From contig NZ_BCRP01000003.1 of assembly GCF_001552655.1 (NCBI RefSeq), positions 62,001-126,000 of the forward strand: 64,000 bases of DNA. The letters run 5' to 3'. Of the stretch, positions 1 to 9,479 are shown one piece after another. The position numbers and the translations under genes are program-made. Each line of letters opens with the position of its first letter. Position 1 is the stretch's first letter. The stretch is from Alicyclobacillus kakegawensis NBRC 103104 (GTDB taxonomy: Bacteria; Bacillota; Bacilli; Alicyclobacillales; Alicyclobacillaceae). The notes below the pieces were generated by a model. The model did not search any database. It was not told where the DNA came from and saw only the letters and a program-made list of their open reading frames with translations.

Positions 1-1035
1 CTGCGTCTGCCCCCGCGTGAACAGACCGGAGCCGTGCGCCCGTGGCAACAGTCCCACCTCGCAGGAAATGGGGCGGATTTCGTTCAACTTGCGACCGTCC
101 GGACGGATGCCTTCATAGATGATGGCCCGCCGCACTTCCTCTTTGAGGATGTCGTGCAACACCTCGTCGATGTCCTTCGCCTGCTCTGGGTAGTCTTCCG
201 CCAACTGGGCCTGCACCCGTTCTCCAACTTCGGCGACCGCCGCTTCGCGGGCCTGCTTGTCCGGGTTCCGGATGGCACCTTTGATGTCCTCGGTCGCCAG
301 CTCTCGTACCCGCCTCTCCAGCTCGGGGTCCACAACGTGCAGTTCCACTTCCCGTTTAGGCTTGGCCACGTCCTGTGCAAACGTTTCGATTTCCGCGATG
401 ACCTGCTTCACCGACTCATGCCCGAACAGGATGGCCTCCAGCATCTCCGGCTCCGGAACCTGATTGGCCCCCGCTTCCACCATGACAATCGCGTCCTTGG
501 TGCCGGCCACCGTCAGGTGCATGTCGCTTTGTTCCGCTTCCTGGACCGTAGGGTTGATAACCAGCCGCCCGTCCACCCTGCCGACAATCACGCCCCCAAT
601 CGGCCCGTCAAACGGTATGTCAGAAATCGTCAGGGCGGCCGAGGTCCCAATCATCGCCGCAATCTCGGGGGCGCAATCCTGATCCACGGACAGGACCATG
701 GTCACCACCTGGACCTCGTTGCGAAACCCTTTCGGAAACAGCGGCCGGATGGGACGGTCAATCAAGCGCGCGGCCAGAATCGCCTTCTCGCTCGGGCGTC
801 CCTCGCGCTTGATAAACCCGCCGGGAATCTTCCCCACCGCGTAGAAACGCTCCTCATAGTTGACCGTGAGTGGAAAAAAATCGAGTTCCTTGGGCTCCTG
901 CGAGGCGGTCACCGTGGCGAGCACGACCGTGTCGCCGTAGCGCACCGTCACAGCAGCCGTCGCTTGTTTTGCCAGCTTGCCGGTCTCAAGAACACACTTG
1001 CGGCCGGCAAGCTCAAATTCGTGCTGCTTCACCAT
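1..1035 (-). CDS. pnp: Polyribonucleotide nucleotidyltransferase (PNPase), 3' part cut off by window edge
   Basis: This is the N-terminal 345 residues of PNPase, the phosphorolytic 3'-to-5' exoribonuclease that releases nucleoside diphosphates in the cytoplasmic RNA degradosome. The protein opens [11 protein letters not shown] and shows the first RNase PH-like domain ([23 protein letters not shown]) and the all-alpha linker. It then enters the second RNase PH domain at [13 protein letters not shown] and [17 protein letters not shown]. The reading frame stays open to base 1, so the second catalytic half and the KH and S1 domains lie outside. The ATG at 1035 follows an AAGGGGA-like ribosome site at a rather long spacing. 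It lies downstream of rpsO, separated by a hairpin terminator, which is the usual Bacillota order. Confidence 0.96.
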   Translation of the reverse strand, partial: MVKQHEFELAGRKCVLETGKLAKQATAAVTVRYGDTVVLATVTASQEPKELDFFPLTVNYEERFYAVGKIPGGFIKREGRPSEKAILAARLIDRPIRPLFPKGFRNEVQVVTMVLSVDQDCAPEIAAMIGTSAALTISDIPFDGPIGGVIVGRVDGRLVINPTVQEAEQSDMHLTVAGTKDAIVMVEAGANQVPEPEMLEAILFGHESVKQVIAEIETFAQDVAKPKREVELHVVDPELERRVRELATEDIKGAIRNPDKQAREAAVAEVGERVQAQLAEDYPEQAKDIDEVLHDILKEEVRRAIIYEGIRPDGRKLNEIRPISCEVGLLPRAHGSGLFTRGQTQ

Positions 1036-1176
1036 ACCGTTCAAAAATCCCCTTTCGCACCTGCATCGAGCGGTCCATCGGATGAATTCGGCCTTGTCCT
1101 AGCATTTCCTTCCGCTTACGAGACCAAGCCGACTCCTGTCGCCCGGCCGCTTCCGAAAAACATCCATGACCGATAT

Positions 1177-1200
1177 AAACAAGGCGGGCCGAAGCCCGCC
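1177..1200 (-). terminator. Hairpin terminator or processing stem between rpsO and pnp
   Basis: On the minus strand a GGCGGGC-TTCG-GCCCGCC stem-loop (arms 1194-1200 and 1183-1189, TTCG tetraloop) is followed by TTGTTTAT. It starts 11 bases after the rpsO stop. The stable tetraloop stem and T-rich tail fit an intrinsic terminator. Because pnp often is read through from rpsO, it could also be a partial terminator or an RNase cleavage site. Confidence 0.75.
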
Positions 1201-1211
1201 TCAATACCCGC

Positions 1212-1478
1212 TTACCGCCGCAGGCCCAACGCCTGAATCAGTTCACGGTAACGATTGATATCCTTCTTCCGGAGGTAGTTCAACAAATTCCGGCGATGGC
1301 CGATCATCTTGTACAACCCGCGCCGGGAATGATGGTCCTTCTTGTGCACTCGGAAATGCTCGGTCAAGTCGTTGATGCGCTCCGTCAAAAGGGCAATCTG
1401 CACCTCCGGGGAGCCCGTGTCTGACTCATGGGTGCGGAACCGTTCCACAATTTCACGTTTGCGTTCTTGGCTCAACAA
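1212..1478 (-). CDS. rpsO: 30S ribosomal protein S15
   Basis: S15 is a primary 16S rRNA binding protein of the small-subunit platform. The 88-residue product matches the family over its full length: [12 protein letters not shown] at the start, the [16 protein letters not shown] loop, then [15 protein letters not shown] and [12 protein letters not shown]. The start is unusual: two consecutive TTG codons (1478 and 1475) follow GGAGGG, at spacings of about 7 and 10 bases, and no ATG is available. The gene has its own promoter at 1595-1624 and a structured leader, which fits the autoregulation known for S15. A hairpin separates it from pnp. Confidence 0.96.
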   Translation of the reverse strand: MLSQERKREIVERFRTHESDTGSPEVQIALLTERINDLTEHFRVHKKDHHSRRGLYKMIGHRRNLLNYLRKKDINRYRELIQALGLRR

Positions 1479-1594
1479 CCTCTATCCCTCCAAAAGTCTG
1501 CCGCGAGAATCCCTGTTACCGAAGAGAGCGTCTGGAGGCAACGACAGTCCGCGGCACAGTTTATGCGGGCAGATTACATTGGTCATACTGCATT
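1479..1594 (-). promoter_or_regulatory. Structured 5' leader of rpsO, candidate S15 autoregulatory RNA
   Basis: The roughly 110-base leader between the rpsO promoter and its start contains a long-range 7-bp stem (TGCCGCG at 1550-1556 read on the minus strand with CGCGGCA at 1499-1505). It encloses about 44 bases with further pairing, and its 3' arm ends close to the GGAGGG ribosome site. S15 is known to repress its own mRNA through leader structures in several bacterial groups; assignment to a particular S15 leader class is inference. Confidence 0.5.
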
Positions 1595-1624
1595 AGAATA
1601 CCACGAATCCATATCATGTGTAAA
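1595..1624 (-). promoter_or_regulatory. SigA-type promoter for rpsO
   Basis: Minus strand: -35 TTTACA (1619-1624), an 18-base spacer, and -10 TATTCT (1595-1600) preceded by TGG, which gives an extended -10. It lies immediately after the ribF stop, so rpsO can be transcribed independently of the long rimP-ribF operon. Called by eye from hexamers only. Confidence 0.65.
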
Positions 1625-1626
1625 GC

Positions 1627-2589
1627 TCAATTTCCACGGACGCCCAGCATATCCTTGACTTTCGCAACGTCCTGCGCAATCTGCGCGCGCAGTTCCTCCA
1701 GCCCGGCAAACTTCCGCTCCTCCCGCACACGCCTCAGGAAGGACACGGTCAGAATCCGGTCGTACAAATCTTGCCGCACCCCAAACAGGTGCGCTTCCAA
1801 ACGAAACTCCCGGCCATCAACCGTAGGACGGTAGCCTGCGTTCAGCACGCCGAACCAGTTTCTTCTGCGCGTGTGCTCCCGCCGCTCCCGCCCCGACTCG
1901 TCCCATTCGACCGACACCGCGTAGACGCCGGGCGCGGGCAGCACGTATTCATCCAGCAACTCCAAGTTTGCGGTGGGGAAACCGATGGTCCGCCCACGCG
2001 CATCCCCATGCACCACCCGACCTTGGATTCGGTAGGGGCGCCCCAACAAAGCCTCCGCCGCCTCCACCCGGCCGTGGGCCAAGTGCTCGCGAATGTGAGA
2101 GCTGCTCACCTTGAGACCGTTCTCCTCCACGTGGCTCACCACGCTCACGGGGACGCCCAGTTCTTCGCACAGGCGGCGCAGGTCCTCCACATCCGCGCGC
2201 CCGCCTTGACCAAAATGAAAGTCCGATCCCACCACCACGCGGCAGGGGCGCAGCGGACCCAGGTGGTCACGCACAAAAGTTTCGGCCGAGGTCTTGGCGT
2301 AGGTGCGGGAAAACTCCACCATGTACAGCGCATCGACTCCGAGCGCCCTCATTTGCCGCACCTTTTCTGCATACGGCGTCAGGGAAGCCCGGTATTCTTC
2401 CCGACCACCGAGCACCCAGGCGGGATGGGGCCAGAGGCTGTACACGGCCAGTTCCGCCTGCGGCTCAGCCTGTCGGGCGGCCTGCAGAATCGCCTGGTGA
2501 CCGATGTGCACACCGTCAAACTTGCCAATCGCAATCACACACGCCCGGTCGCGTGCCGGGGGCCTGTCCTTGACGTCAATTACTTGCAT
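1627..2589 (-). CDS. ribF: Bifunctional riboflavin kinase / FAD synthetase
   Basis: RibF phosphorylates riboflavin to FMN and adenylates FMN to FAD. The 320-residue protein has the N-terminal nucleotidyltransferase domain (IAIGKFDGVHIGHQAIL near residue 20, SSSHIREHL in the middle) and the C-terminal flavokinase barrel (GRTIGFPTANL, then a YGVLNAG-like strand seen here as FGVLNAGYRPT). The ATG at 2589 overlaps the truB stop by 10 bases and has a GAAGAAGGG ribosome site inside truB. This gives a length close to Bacillus RibC (about 316). It is the last gene of the rimP-nusA-infB operon. Confidence 0.96.
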   Translation of the reverse strand: MQVIDVKDRPPARDRACVIAIGKFDGVHIGHQAILQAARQAEPQAELAVYSLWPHPAWVLGGREEYRASLTPYAEKVRQMRALGVDALYMVEFSRTYAKTSAETFVRDHLGPLRPCRVVVGSDFHFGQGGRADVEDLRRLCEELGVPVSVVSHVEENGLKVSSSHIREHLAHGRVEAAEALLGRPYRIQGRVVHGDARGRTIGFPTANLELLDEYVLPAPGVYAVSVEWDESGRERREHTRRRNWFGVLNAGYRPTVDGREFRLEAHLFGVRQDLYDRILTVSFLRRVREERKFAGLEELRAQIAQDVAKVKDMLGVRGN

Positions 2590-3506
2590 GGCACGCCCTT
2601 CTTCCAGAAAACTTTCCGCGGCCGAATCCAACTACGCCCAGCTTCGCGGTGAACCCGCCCCACTGCCAGCAAACTCCCATCCGCCGCCATGACCGCCACG
2701 TCCCCCGCTGCCTCCGCCGTCCCCACATCCATTCCCGGCGGCAAGGGTACAGCCTGTCCGTGCGCCAGCCGCTGGCACTGCTCATCTCGAAGACGCAGGT
2801 GCGGCAGCGCGGCGACAGCCTCCTCCATCGGCAACAGCGCCCGCGCTGGGTCTGCTGCGTTCTCCCACTCCGAGAGCTGGACCGCCTGCCCCAGATCAAA
2901 CCGCCCTGACCGGGTTCTCCGCAGCGCTCCCATGTGAGCCGGCAGACCAAGGGCCTCGCCCCAGTCTCTGCACAACGAACGGATATACGTACCTGTAGAA
3001 CACACCACACGAAACCACGCGCGCGCCTCATCCCCGGCTGTGAAGGAAACAACCTCCAGATTGGTGATCTGCACGCGCCGCAGCGGCAGCTGCATGGCCT
3101 CGCCCCGCCGCGCCCGCTCGTACGCGCGCTGGCCGTCAATATGTACTGCCGAGTAGGCGGGGACTCGTTGGTCGTAACCCCCGACAAACCGGCGCGCCGC
3201 CGCCTGCACCGCTTCCACCCGCAGATGGCGTGCCGAGGCGGACGTCACCACGCGACCGCTGGCATCGTCGGTATCCGTGGCTCGACCGAACACCACTTCG
3301 CCGTCGTACGCCTTCTCCGCGGCCGAGACGTACTCCAACAGGCGTGTGGCGTCGCCCACGCACAGCACCAATACCCCAGTGGCGTCCGGATCGAGCGTAC
3401 CAGCGTGGCCGATCTTGCGGATTCCGAGCCGCCGTCTTGCCCTGGCCACCACATCATGGGAGGTTATCCCCGCAGGCTTGTCCACCACAAGAATGCCGTG
3501 CACCAT
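2580..3506 (-). CDS. truB: tRNA pseudouridine-55 synthase
   Basis: TruB isomerises U55 in the T-loop of nearly all tRNAs. The 308-residue protein starts MVHGILVVDKPAGITSHDVV and carries the catalytic-aspartate motif GHAGTLDPDATGVL (Asp near residue 39). Further family blocks are VPAYSAVHIDGQRAYERAR and STGTYIRSLCRDWGEALG. The length matches the short Bacillus-type enzyme. It lies 16 bases after nrnA and overlaps ribF, consistent with the conserved rbfA-nrnA-truB-ribF translation cluster. Confidence 0.96.
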   Translation of the reverse strand: MVHGILVVDKPAGITSHDVVARARRRLGIRKIGHAGTLDPDATGVLVLCVGDATRLLEYVSAAEKAYDGEVVFGRATDTDDASGRVVTSASARHLRVEAVQAAARRFVGGYDQRVPAYSAVHIDGQRAYERARRGEAMQLPLRRVQITNLEVVSFTAGDEARAWFRVVCSTGTYIRSLCRDWGEALGLPAHMGALRRTRSGRFDLGQAVQLSEWENAADPARALLPMEEAVAALPHLRLRDEQCQRLAHGQAVPLPPGMDVGTAEAAGDVAVMAADGSLLAVGRVHREAGRSWIRPRKVFWKKGVPCK

Positions 3507-3522
3507 CCGTCCATCATCCCCG

Positions 3523-4518
3523 TCACGCGCGGCCTAACTCGGTGGCGACCGCCACTGTCAGCCTGTTCATCGCCTCAGCCAACGGCAGCCCCAGCGTGCA
3601 GCCGGCAGCCCGGACATGGCCGCCACCGCCAAACTCCTGGGCAATCTTGGCCACATCCACCCGCCGCTTGGAACGCAGGGACACCTTCACCTTGCCGTCC
3701 GGCGTCTCCCGGAACAGCATCCCGACCTCCACCGTGTCGACGCTGCGCGCGAACCCCACCAAACCCTCCGCGTCGTCGTCGTCGGCGCCCGCCTCCGCCA
3801 ACATAGCGCGGGTCACATACAGGGTGGCCAGGCGCCCGTCTTCCTGCAGGCGCAAATTGGCCAGAGCCGACTGCAGCAACCGCATCTGCGGCCAAGTGCG
3901 CGATTCCAGCGCCGGCTCCGCCACATCGTAGGGCTGTACACCGCTGGCCAGCAGTTCGGCCGCAATCTCGTGCACCTCACGGGTCGTGTTGGGCAGCGAG
4001 AAGCCCCCCGTATCGGTTAACAAGCCGGTATAGAGGCAAGTCGCCAACGCCTCGGACAAGGGCAACCCCAGCTGGCGAGCCACGTGATACAGCAGTTCGC
4101 AGGTGGCCGCCGCCTGCGGGTCCACATAGTTGGCGGCACCGTAACGAGGATTCGTCTGGTGGTGATCGATGTTGACCACGAGCGCCTCGTCGGCAATGTA
4201 GGCAGACACGCCCTCGTACCGCCCCTGGTCAGCGCAATCCAGCGCAATCACCTGCTGAAATTGTCGATCCGTCCGTTCCCCGGCCACCTGGGCCTTGGCG
4301 AACCCGGGCAAGTAGGAGAAGCGCCGCGGCATTGGCTCCGCGACGAGCAGCCGCCACGACTTGCCCAGACTGGACAGCATCTCGGCCATCGCGAAGGCGC
4401 TGCCCAAAGCGTCCCCATCGGGCCGCTCGTGGGTGACAATCAGCCAGTCGTCCCGCTTCGCAATCACCTCCGCGACCTGCTGCAAATCGGCCGCTTGACG
4501 CGGGGCCGGATTCCACAT
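3523..4518 (-). CDS. nrnA: DHH-family nanoRNase / pAp phosphatase
   Basis: This DHH-DHHA1 phosphoesterase of 331 residues is expected to degrade 2-5 nt RNAs and to dephosphorylate 3'-phosphoadenosine 5'-phosphate. Visible motifs are ERPDGDALGSAFAM (metal motif I, near residue 31), the IDHHQTNP signature near residue 118, DTGGF in the middle, and the DHHA1 motif GGGHVRAAGC near residue 292. The ATG at 4518 has a strong GGGGAGG site. Its position between rbfA and truB is common in Clostridia-like and many other Bacillota, but not in B. subtilis, where nrnA is elsewhere. Confidence 0.9.
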   Translation of the reverse strand: MWNPAPRQAADLQQVAEVIAKRDDWLIVTHERPDGDALGSAFAMAEMLSSLGKSWRLLVAEPMPRRFSYLPGFAKAQVAGERTDRQFQQVIALDCADQGRYEGVSAYIADEALVVNIDHHQTNPRYGAANYVDPQAAATCELLYHVARQLGLPLSEALATCLYTGLLTDTGGFSLPNTTREVHEIAAELLASGVQPYDVAEPALESRTWPQMRLLQSALANLRLQEDGRLATLYVTRAMLAEAGADDDDAEGLVGFARSVDTVEVGMLFRETPDGKVKVSLRSKRRVDVAKIAQEFGGGGHVRAAGCTLGLPLAEAMNRLTVAVATELGRA

Positions 4519-4522
4519 GCGC

Positions 4523-4882
4523 TCACGCCTCCCCTTGCGAGTCCTTCTTGAGCTCCCGCAGCACGCTCTCTATCCGCGCGCTGTAAGCCCCCGATTCATC
4601 AAGCTTGAACACCAATTCCGGCGTCAGACGGAGATGCAGGCGACGGGCCAACTCCCCACGCAGATAGCCGGTCAACTTGCTGAGGGCGGACAAGGTGTGC
4701 CGTTTCGTCTCCTCGTCTCCCAGCACGCTGACGTACGCCTTCACATGCTGCAGGTCGTTGGCCACCTCCACCCGCGTCAGGGTTGCGAACCCCACGCGCG
4801 GGTCCTTCACCTCCGAACGCATCAAGGCGGCCAGTTCCTTTTTCATCTGTTCAGCCACACGCTGAGCGCGCAGACGAGCCAA
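4523..4882 (-). CDS. rbfA: Ribosome-binding factor A
   Basis: RbfA is a KH-fold factor needed for late 30S maturation and cold adaptation. The protein reads MARLRAQRVAEQMKKEL, then DPRVGFATLTRVEVANDLQH and VSVLGDEE, and ends in a short charged tail. I place the start at the TTG at 4882, because AAGGAGG lies 9 bases before it and because the resulting 119 residues match family length. An ATG at 4942 would add 20 residues without a good ribosome site. It follows infB by 63 bases, which leaves no room for ylxP, the gene usually found here in Bacillus. Confidence 0.93.
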   Translation of the reverse strand: MARLRAQRVAEQMKKELAALMRSEVKDPRVGFATLTRVEVANDLQHVKAYVSVLGDEETKRHTLSALSKLTGYLRGELARRLHLRLTPELVFKLDESGAYSARIESVLRELKKDSQGEA

Positions 4883-4945
4883 TGTCTTCAGCCTCCTTCG
4901 TCCAGGCGACGGACGCACTCCGGCCGCCAAGGGGTTCAACATCGA

Positions 4946-7627
4946 CTAGGCTTTCTTGACCGCCTCCATCTTAAAGGCCTCCACCACGTCGCCAACCTTG
5001 ATGTCATGGAAGCGGTCCAGGGTCAAGCCGCACTCAAAGCCCTGTGCGACCTCGCGCACATCGTCCTTGAACCGTTTCAACGAATCGAGCGCCCCTTCGT
5101 ACACAACAACCCCATCGCGGATGACGCGCGCCTCCGCGTCGCGGGTCATCTTGCCGTCGGTCACGTAGCAGCCGGCCACGGTGCCCACCCGTGAGATCTT
5201 GAACACTTCGCGGACCTCCGCGTGTCCAAGCACGACCTCCTGAAATTCCGGATCCAGCATGCCTTTCATGGCGGCCTCCAGCTCTTCGGTGACATTGTAA
5301 ATCACCCGGTACAGGCGAATGTCCACCTTCTCCGCCTCAGCCACCCGGCGGGCGTTCGCGTCCGGGCGCACGTGGAAGCCGATGATGACCGCGTTCGAGG
5401 CTTTGGCCAGCAAGACGTCGTTTTCGTTGATGGCGCCGGCTCCTTTGTGAATCACCTTGACCCGCACGCCCTCGACGTCAATCTTCTCAATCGCGCCGAC
5501 GACCGCTTCCACCGACCCCTGAACATCGGCCTTCACGACAACGTTCAATTCTTTGACGCCGCCCTCCTGGATCTGCCGATACAAATCGTTCAAGGTGACG
5601 CGAGCGGATTGCTCCATCTGGGCCGCGCGCTCGCGGTTCAAACGCTTTTGCACCAAGGCCCTGGCGGCCCGTTCATCGTCATACACCACAAACCGGTCGC
5701 CGGCGCTCGGAACATCGCCCAAGCCCTGAATTTCCACCGGTGTGGAGGGACCCGCCTCCTTAATCCGCTTGCCGCGGTCATTGACCATCGCCCGTACGCG
5801 GCCATAGGTGGTCCCGGCCACGACGATTTGCCCCACTTTCAGCGTGCCATTTTGCACCAGGACAGTGGCGACCGGGCCCCGGCCTTTATCCAGCTTGGCC
5901 TCAATCACCGTCCCGCGAGGCCTCGCATCCGGATTGGCCTTCAATTCCTGGATGTCGGCCACCAACAGGACCATCTCCAGCAGGGTGTCCAGGCCTTCCT
6001 GTTTGAGCGCGGAGATCTCCACGAAGATGGTGTCGCCGCCCCACTCCTCCGGGACCAACTCGTACTGGGTCAACTCCTGCTTGACCCGGTCCGGATTCGC
6101 CCCCGGCTTATCGATCTTATTCACGGCCACAAGAATCGGCACGTTGGCCGCCTTCGCATGGTTGATGGCTTCTACCGTCTGCGGCATCACTCCGTCGTCC
6201 GCCGCGACCACCAGGATGGTGACGTCGGTCACCTGCGCGCCGCGCGCACGCATGGTGGTAAACGCCTCGTGCCCTGGTGTATCCAGGAACGTGATGCGGC
6301 GACCGTCGATTTCCACCTGGTAGGCCCCGATGTGCTGCGTAATGCCGCCTGACTCCGAAGCGGCAACCCGGCTGTGGCGAATCGCGTCCAAGAGCGTGGT
6401 CTTGCCGTGGTCCACGTGCCCCATGATCGTGACCACCGGCGGCCGCGGGCGCAGATCTTCCGGATTGTCCTCGGTCACCAGCATGTCGATGGCCTCTTCG
6501 TCAGCCGGCTCGACAATCTCCAGCTCCACGCCAAATTCGCCGGCTATTAACTCCATCGCATCGGTGTCGATCTCCTGGTTGATCGTCGCCATGATGCCCA
6601 GGAACAACAATTTTTTGATGATCTCGGAAGCTTCCCGGTGCAGCAGCTTCGCAAAATCCCCGACCGACATCGGCCCTTCAACCGTGACTTTGGTCGGCAG
6701 CGGCTGACGATTCCCATTGCCTTGTCCGCGCCGGCGAGACCCGCTCTGACGCTGCAGAAGCTTCTCCTCGTTGAACTGCTCCTTGCGGTCAAACTGGTCT
6801 TTGTCGGGCCGCTCCTTGTCCTTGCGCCCCGTCACCGGCTTGCTTTGATTCCCCGTGACCGGCGCCGGCGGAATGGGAGTGGGCCGACCAAAACCACCGC
6901 CTGGCCGACCGCCGGGTCGACCTCCCGGCCGGCCGCCACGGCCGCCCCCTGCAGCGCCGCCAGGACGCGGCCCCGCTCCCCGGCGTTCACCTGGCCTATC
7001 GGAGGGACGCCTATCCGACCGCCCTCCGCCGACGCCGTCCGACCGGCGGTCACTGGTACGCTCGTCCCGGCGTCCATCGCCGCCCGGCCGGCCGCCGTAA
7101 TCTCCGGCAGGCCGACCATTGCGGGGGTAACCCCCTGATCGCGCGGGCGCTTGCGCAGCTGAACCGTCCGCGCCCCCCGCCTGCGTCCGGACCGTTCCCG
7201 CCGCACCCTCGGCGCGCGCGGGCTGCCGGCTCCGCTCGTCAAAGGAGCGCCCCCTGTCCCGCTGCGGCATCCCCGATCCCGCGGGATTCCGGCCGTCCCG
7301 GCGAGCCGTCTGCCCTTCCCGGCCATTGTACCGGTTGCGCGTCGAAGCCCCGCCTTGCCGGTCGGAATCGACCTGCGCCTGTTGACGGGCCGCCCGCTCC
7401 CGGTTCCGCTGCTTCTCCCGCAGTTCACGTTCCACTTCGCTGGCGTGCCGCTCAGCCGCCCGCCGCTTGACGTCGCGAAAGAACTGCTCCACCTTCTCCA
7501 CCATGTCGTTGTCCATCACGCTCATGTGATTGGCCACCGGAACATCCAGCCGATTCAATATGGTAATAATTTCCTTGCTCGACATGTTCAACTGCTTCGC
7601 GTATTCATAGACCCTCAGTTTCGTCAA
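4946..7627 (-). CDS. infB: Translation initiation factor IF-2
   Basis: IF-2 is the GTPase that places fMet-tRNA on the 30S subunit and drives subunit joining. The start is a TTG at 7627 behind GGAGGTG (6-base spacing), giving [20 protein letters not shown], the IF2-N subdomain. Residues about 65-300 are a low-complexity linker rich in Gly, Arg, Pro and Asp. A second IF2-N module ([20 protein letters not shown]) precedes the G domain: [12 protein letters not shown] near residue 404, [17 protein letters not shown], and SALKQEG. Domains II-IV complete 893 residues, longer than the Bacillus protein because of the linker. It overlaps ylxQ by 23 bases. Confidence 0.97.
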   Translation of the reverse strand: MTKLRVYEYAKQLNMSSKEIITILNRLDVPVANHMSVMDNDMVEKVEQFFRDVKRRAAERHASEVERELREKQRNRERAARQQAQVDSDRQGGASTRNRYNGREGQTARRDGRNPAGSGMPQRDRGRSFDERSRQPARAEGAAGTVRTQAGGADGSAAQAPARSGGYPRNGRPAGDYGGRPGGDGRRDERTSDRRSDGVGGGRSDRRPSDRPGERRGAGPRPGGAAGGGRGGRPGGRPGGRPGGGFGRPTPIPPAPVTGNQSKPVTGRKDKERPDKDQFDRKEQFNEEKLLQRQSGSRRRGQGNGNRQPLPTKVTVEGPMSVGDFAKLLHREASEIIKKLLFLGIMATINQEIDTDAMELIAGEFGVELEIVEPADEEAIDMLVTEDNPEDLRPRPPVVTIMGHVDHGKTTLLDAIRHSRVAASESGGITQHIGAYQVEIDGRRITFLDTPGHEAFTTMRARGAQVTDVTILVVAADDGVMPQTVEAINHAKAANVPILVAVNKIDKPGANPDRVKQELTQYELVPEEWGGDTIFVEISALKQEGLDTLLEMVLLVADIQELKANPDARPRGTVIEAKLDKGRGPVATVLVQNGTLKVGQIVVAGTTYGRVRAMVNDRGKRIKEAGPSTPVEIQGLGDVPSAGDRFVVYDDERAARALVQKRLNRERAAQMEQSARVTLNDLYRQIQEGGVKELNVVVKADVQGSVEAVVGAIEKIDVEGVRVKVIHKGAGAINENDVLLAKASNAVIIGFHVRPDANARRVAEAEKVDIRLYRVIYNVTEELEAAMKGMLDPEFQEVVLGHAEVREVFKISRVGTVAGCYVTDGKMTRDAEARVIRDGVVVYEGALDSLKRFKDDVREVAQGFECGLTLDRFHDIKVGDVVEAFKMEAVKKA

Positions 7628-7988
7628 AAGCTTCACCTCCGTAAATTGCCAGCAGAGAGCGCCGCAGCCGCTCGGCAAAGGCTGCATCCAACACGGCCGC
7701 CACGACCACGGCCCTGCGCCCCAGTGCCCGTCCGAACATATCCTTGTCGGGTCCCCGCAGTAATGGCACTTGGTAATACGTACACTTGTCGCGGAATTTC
7801 TTCGCGACGTTCGCCCCCGCGTCCCCCGCCAGCACGACCAATTGCGCCTGCCGCGCCCGAACTGCCGCCAGCGCAGCCTCGGAACCTACCCGCATCCGGC
7901 CGGCCCGCATGGCCAGTCCAAGCCAATTGTTGAGTGTCCGAAGTTCGCTCGCAGCAAGGGCCGGCGTCGGCTCCGTCGGGTCATCCAT
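7605..7988 (-). CDS. ylxQ: L7Ae-family RNA-binding protein YlxQ
   Basis: This is a 127-residue protein of the L7Ae/L30e family, which binds kink-turn RNA in related members. Core family features are visible: [22 protein letters not shown], then [21 protein letters not shown] and [19 protein letters not shown]. The ATG at 7988 follows GGAGGGAACGGCG and overlaps the ylxR stop by 8 bases, and the 3' end overlaps infB. The N-terminal 20 residues are Pro- and Ala-rich and the C-terminal 25 are not conserved. The cellular target in the nusA-infB operon is not known; binding to structured RNA is inferred from the family. Confidence 0.9.
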   Translation of the reverse strand: MDDPTEPTPALAASELRTLNNWLGLAMRAGRMRVGSEAALAAVRARQAQLVVLAGDAGANVAKKFRDKCTYYQVPLLRGPDKDMFGRALGRRAVVVAAVLDAAFAERLRRSLLAIYGGEAFDETEGL

Positions 7989-8262
7989 CGCCGTTCCCTC
8001 CCTGCAAGCGAGCTTCCAGGTCATCGTAGATGCCGGCCGGCACCGGGTTCTTCAGCGCGCGCTCCAACGCTTTGCGCTTGCGCGCTTGCCGCAGGCATTC
8101 AGGCCGTCCGCACAGGTACGCCCCCCGACCGTTGCGCTTGCCGGTCGCGTCGAGCACAATCTCCCCTTCTGGAGTCAGCACAACGCGGATGAGCTCGCGC
8201 TTGGGGAACATCTCCTGACATCCGACACACTTGCGCAGGGGCACCTTCCGCTGCCGTTGCAC
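7981..8262 (-). CDS. ylxR: YlxR-family nucleic-acid-binding protein
   Basis: The 93-residue product has the YlxR core: RKVPLRKCVGCQEMFPKREL followed by RNGRGAYLCGRPECLRQARKR. The four conserved cysteines are those of the family. I chose the GTG at 8262 (MQRQRKVPL), because GAGGGAGG lies 6 bases upstream; the ATG at 8268 abuts that site. Homologues (also called RnpM) have been reported to act on RNase P RNA, so regulation of tRNA processing is a reasonable family-based expectation. It sits in the canonical nusA-ylxR-ylxQ-infB order. Confidence 0.92.
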   Translation of the reverse strand: MQRQRKVPLRKCVGCQEMFPKRELIRVVLTPEGEIVLDATGKRNGRGAYLCGRPECLRQARKRKALERALKNPVPAGIYDDLEARLQGGNGDG

Positions 8263-8318
8263 ACGCATCCCTCCCTCGACACTCCATAGCTGTCTATACA
8301 GCAGAAACCACAAACGGA

Positions 8319-9443
8319 TTACGGCTCGTTTAACCAATCCTCGGACAAGGTGCCGATGTCGTCGTCTTCCTCGTCCGCAAAGCTGCCAATCGTCCCGAAC
8401 ATGCCCAATTCAGCCGCCTGAGTCTCGCTCTTGATGTCAATTTTCCATCCGGTCAGTTTGGCCGCCAAGCGAGCGTTCTGTCCCTCCTTGCCAATCGCCA
8501 GAGACAACTGGTGATCCGGAACGACGGCGCGGGCGATGTGCTCGTCCTCCATCACCTGTACCTCGGAAACTTTGGCCGGCGAGAGAGCATTGGCGACAAA
8601 GGTCGCGACATCCTCATCCCACTTTACAATATCGACCTTCTCCCCGTGCAGCTCATTGACCACGGCCTGCACCCGCATGCCTCGCGCGCCGACGCAGGCG
8701 CCAATCGGATCCACCTCCGGATTGCGCGAATGCACGGCGATCTTGGAACGGTATCCGGCCTCACGCGCCACCGCCCGAATCTCGACCACCCCGTCGTAAA
8801 TCTCCGGAACCTCCAGCTCAAACAGGCGCTTTAAGAATCCGGGATGAGTGCGTGACAACGACACCTGCGGCCCCTTGGACGTCCTTTCAACCCGGGCGAT
8901 GAACGCCTTGACGAAGTCCCCCGGCCGCAGAACATCCCCCGGCATCTGCTCGGAAGCCGGCAGCACGGCCTCCGCCTGCCCTACATCCACGTAAGCCGCG
9001 CGCCCATCGGATCGCTGGACGACTCCGGTCACGATTTCCTCCTCACGGTCGGAGAATTTGCTGTAGATGATAGACCGTTCCGCTTCGCGAATCCGCTGGG
9101 TGACCACTTGCTTCGCTGTCTGCGCGGCAATGCGGCCAAAGTCCCGTGGCGTGACCTCAATTTCCACCACGTCGCCGACCTGGTATTTCGGATTCAAATC
9201 CAGTGCCGCGTCCAGCGAGATCTCCAGCCGTGTGTCAGTCACCTCCTCGACCACCGTCTTCCTGGCGTAGACGTGCACCTCGCCCGTCTCCCGTTCAATT
9301 TCGACGCGCACGTTGGCGGCTGAATTAAAATTACGCTTGTAACCGGAAATCAGCGCGGCTTCGATGGCTTCCAGGAGCGTGTCCTTGTCAATTCCCTTTT
9401 CCCTTTGCAGCTGCTCCAACGCGTCGATGAAATCCACATTCAT
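8319..9443 (-). CDS. nusA: Transcription termination/antitermination factor NusA
   Basis: NusA binds RNA polymerase and nascent RNA and controls pausing and termination. The 374-residue protein has the N-terminal polymerase-binding domain ([20 protein letters not shown]), an S1 domain ([22 protein letters not shown] near 135) and two KH domains ([40 protein letters not shown]). As in other Bacillota it lacks the C-terminal acidic repeats of the E. coli protein. The ATG at 9443 follows GGGGGAATCGACGTCCC. It is the second gene after the promoter at 10096-10124. Confidence 0.97.
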   Translation of the reverse strand: MNVDFIDALEQLQREKGIDKDTLLEAIEAALISGYKRNFNSAANVRVEIERETGEVHVYARKTVVEEVTDTRLEISLDAALDLNPKYQVGDVVEIEVTPRDFGRIAAQTAKQVVTQRIREAERSIIYSKFSDREEEIVTGVVQRSDGRAAYVDVGQAEAVLPASEQMPGDVLRPGDFVKAFIARVERTSKGPQVSLSRTHPGFLKRLFELEVPEIYDGVVEIRAVAREAGYRSKIAVHSRNPEVDPIGACVGARGMRVQAVVNELHGEKVDIVKWDEDVATFVANALSPAKVSEVQVMEDEHIARAVVPDHQLSLAIGKEGQNARLAAKLTGWKIDIKSETQAAELGMFGTIGSFADEEDDDIGTLSEDWLNEP

Positions 9444-9479
9444 GGGACGTCGATTCCCCCTTTGGCTGTCGCGACTCGA

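Noticed and set aside
34-1236. Plus-strand 400-codon frame over pnp and rpsO
   Set aside because: Antisense shadow: the minus strand encodes clear PNPase and S15.
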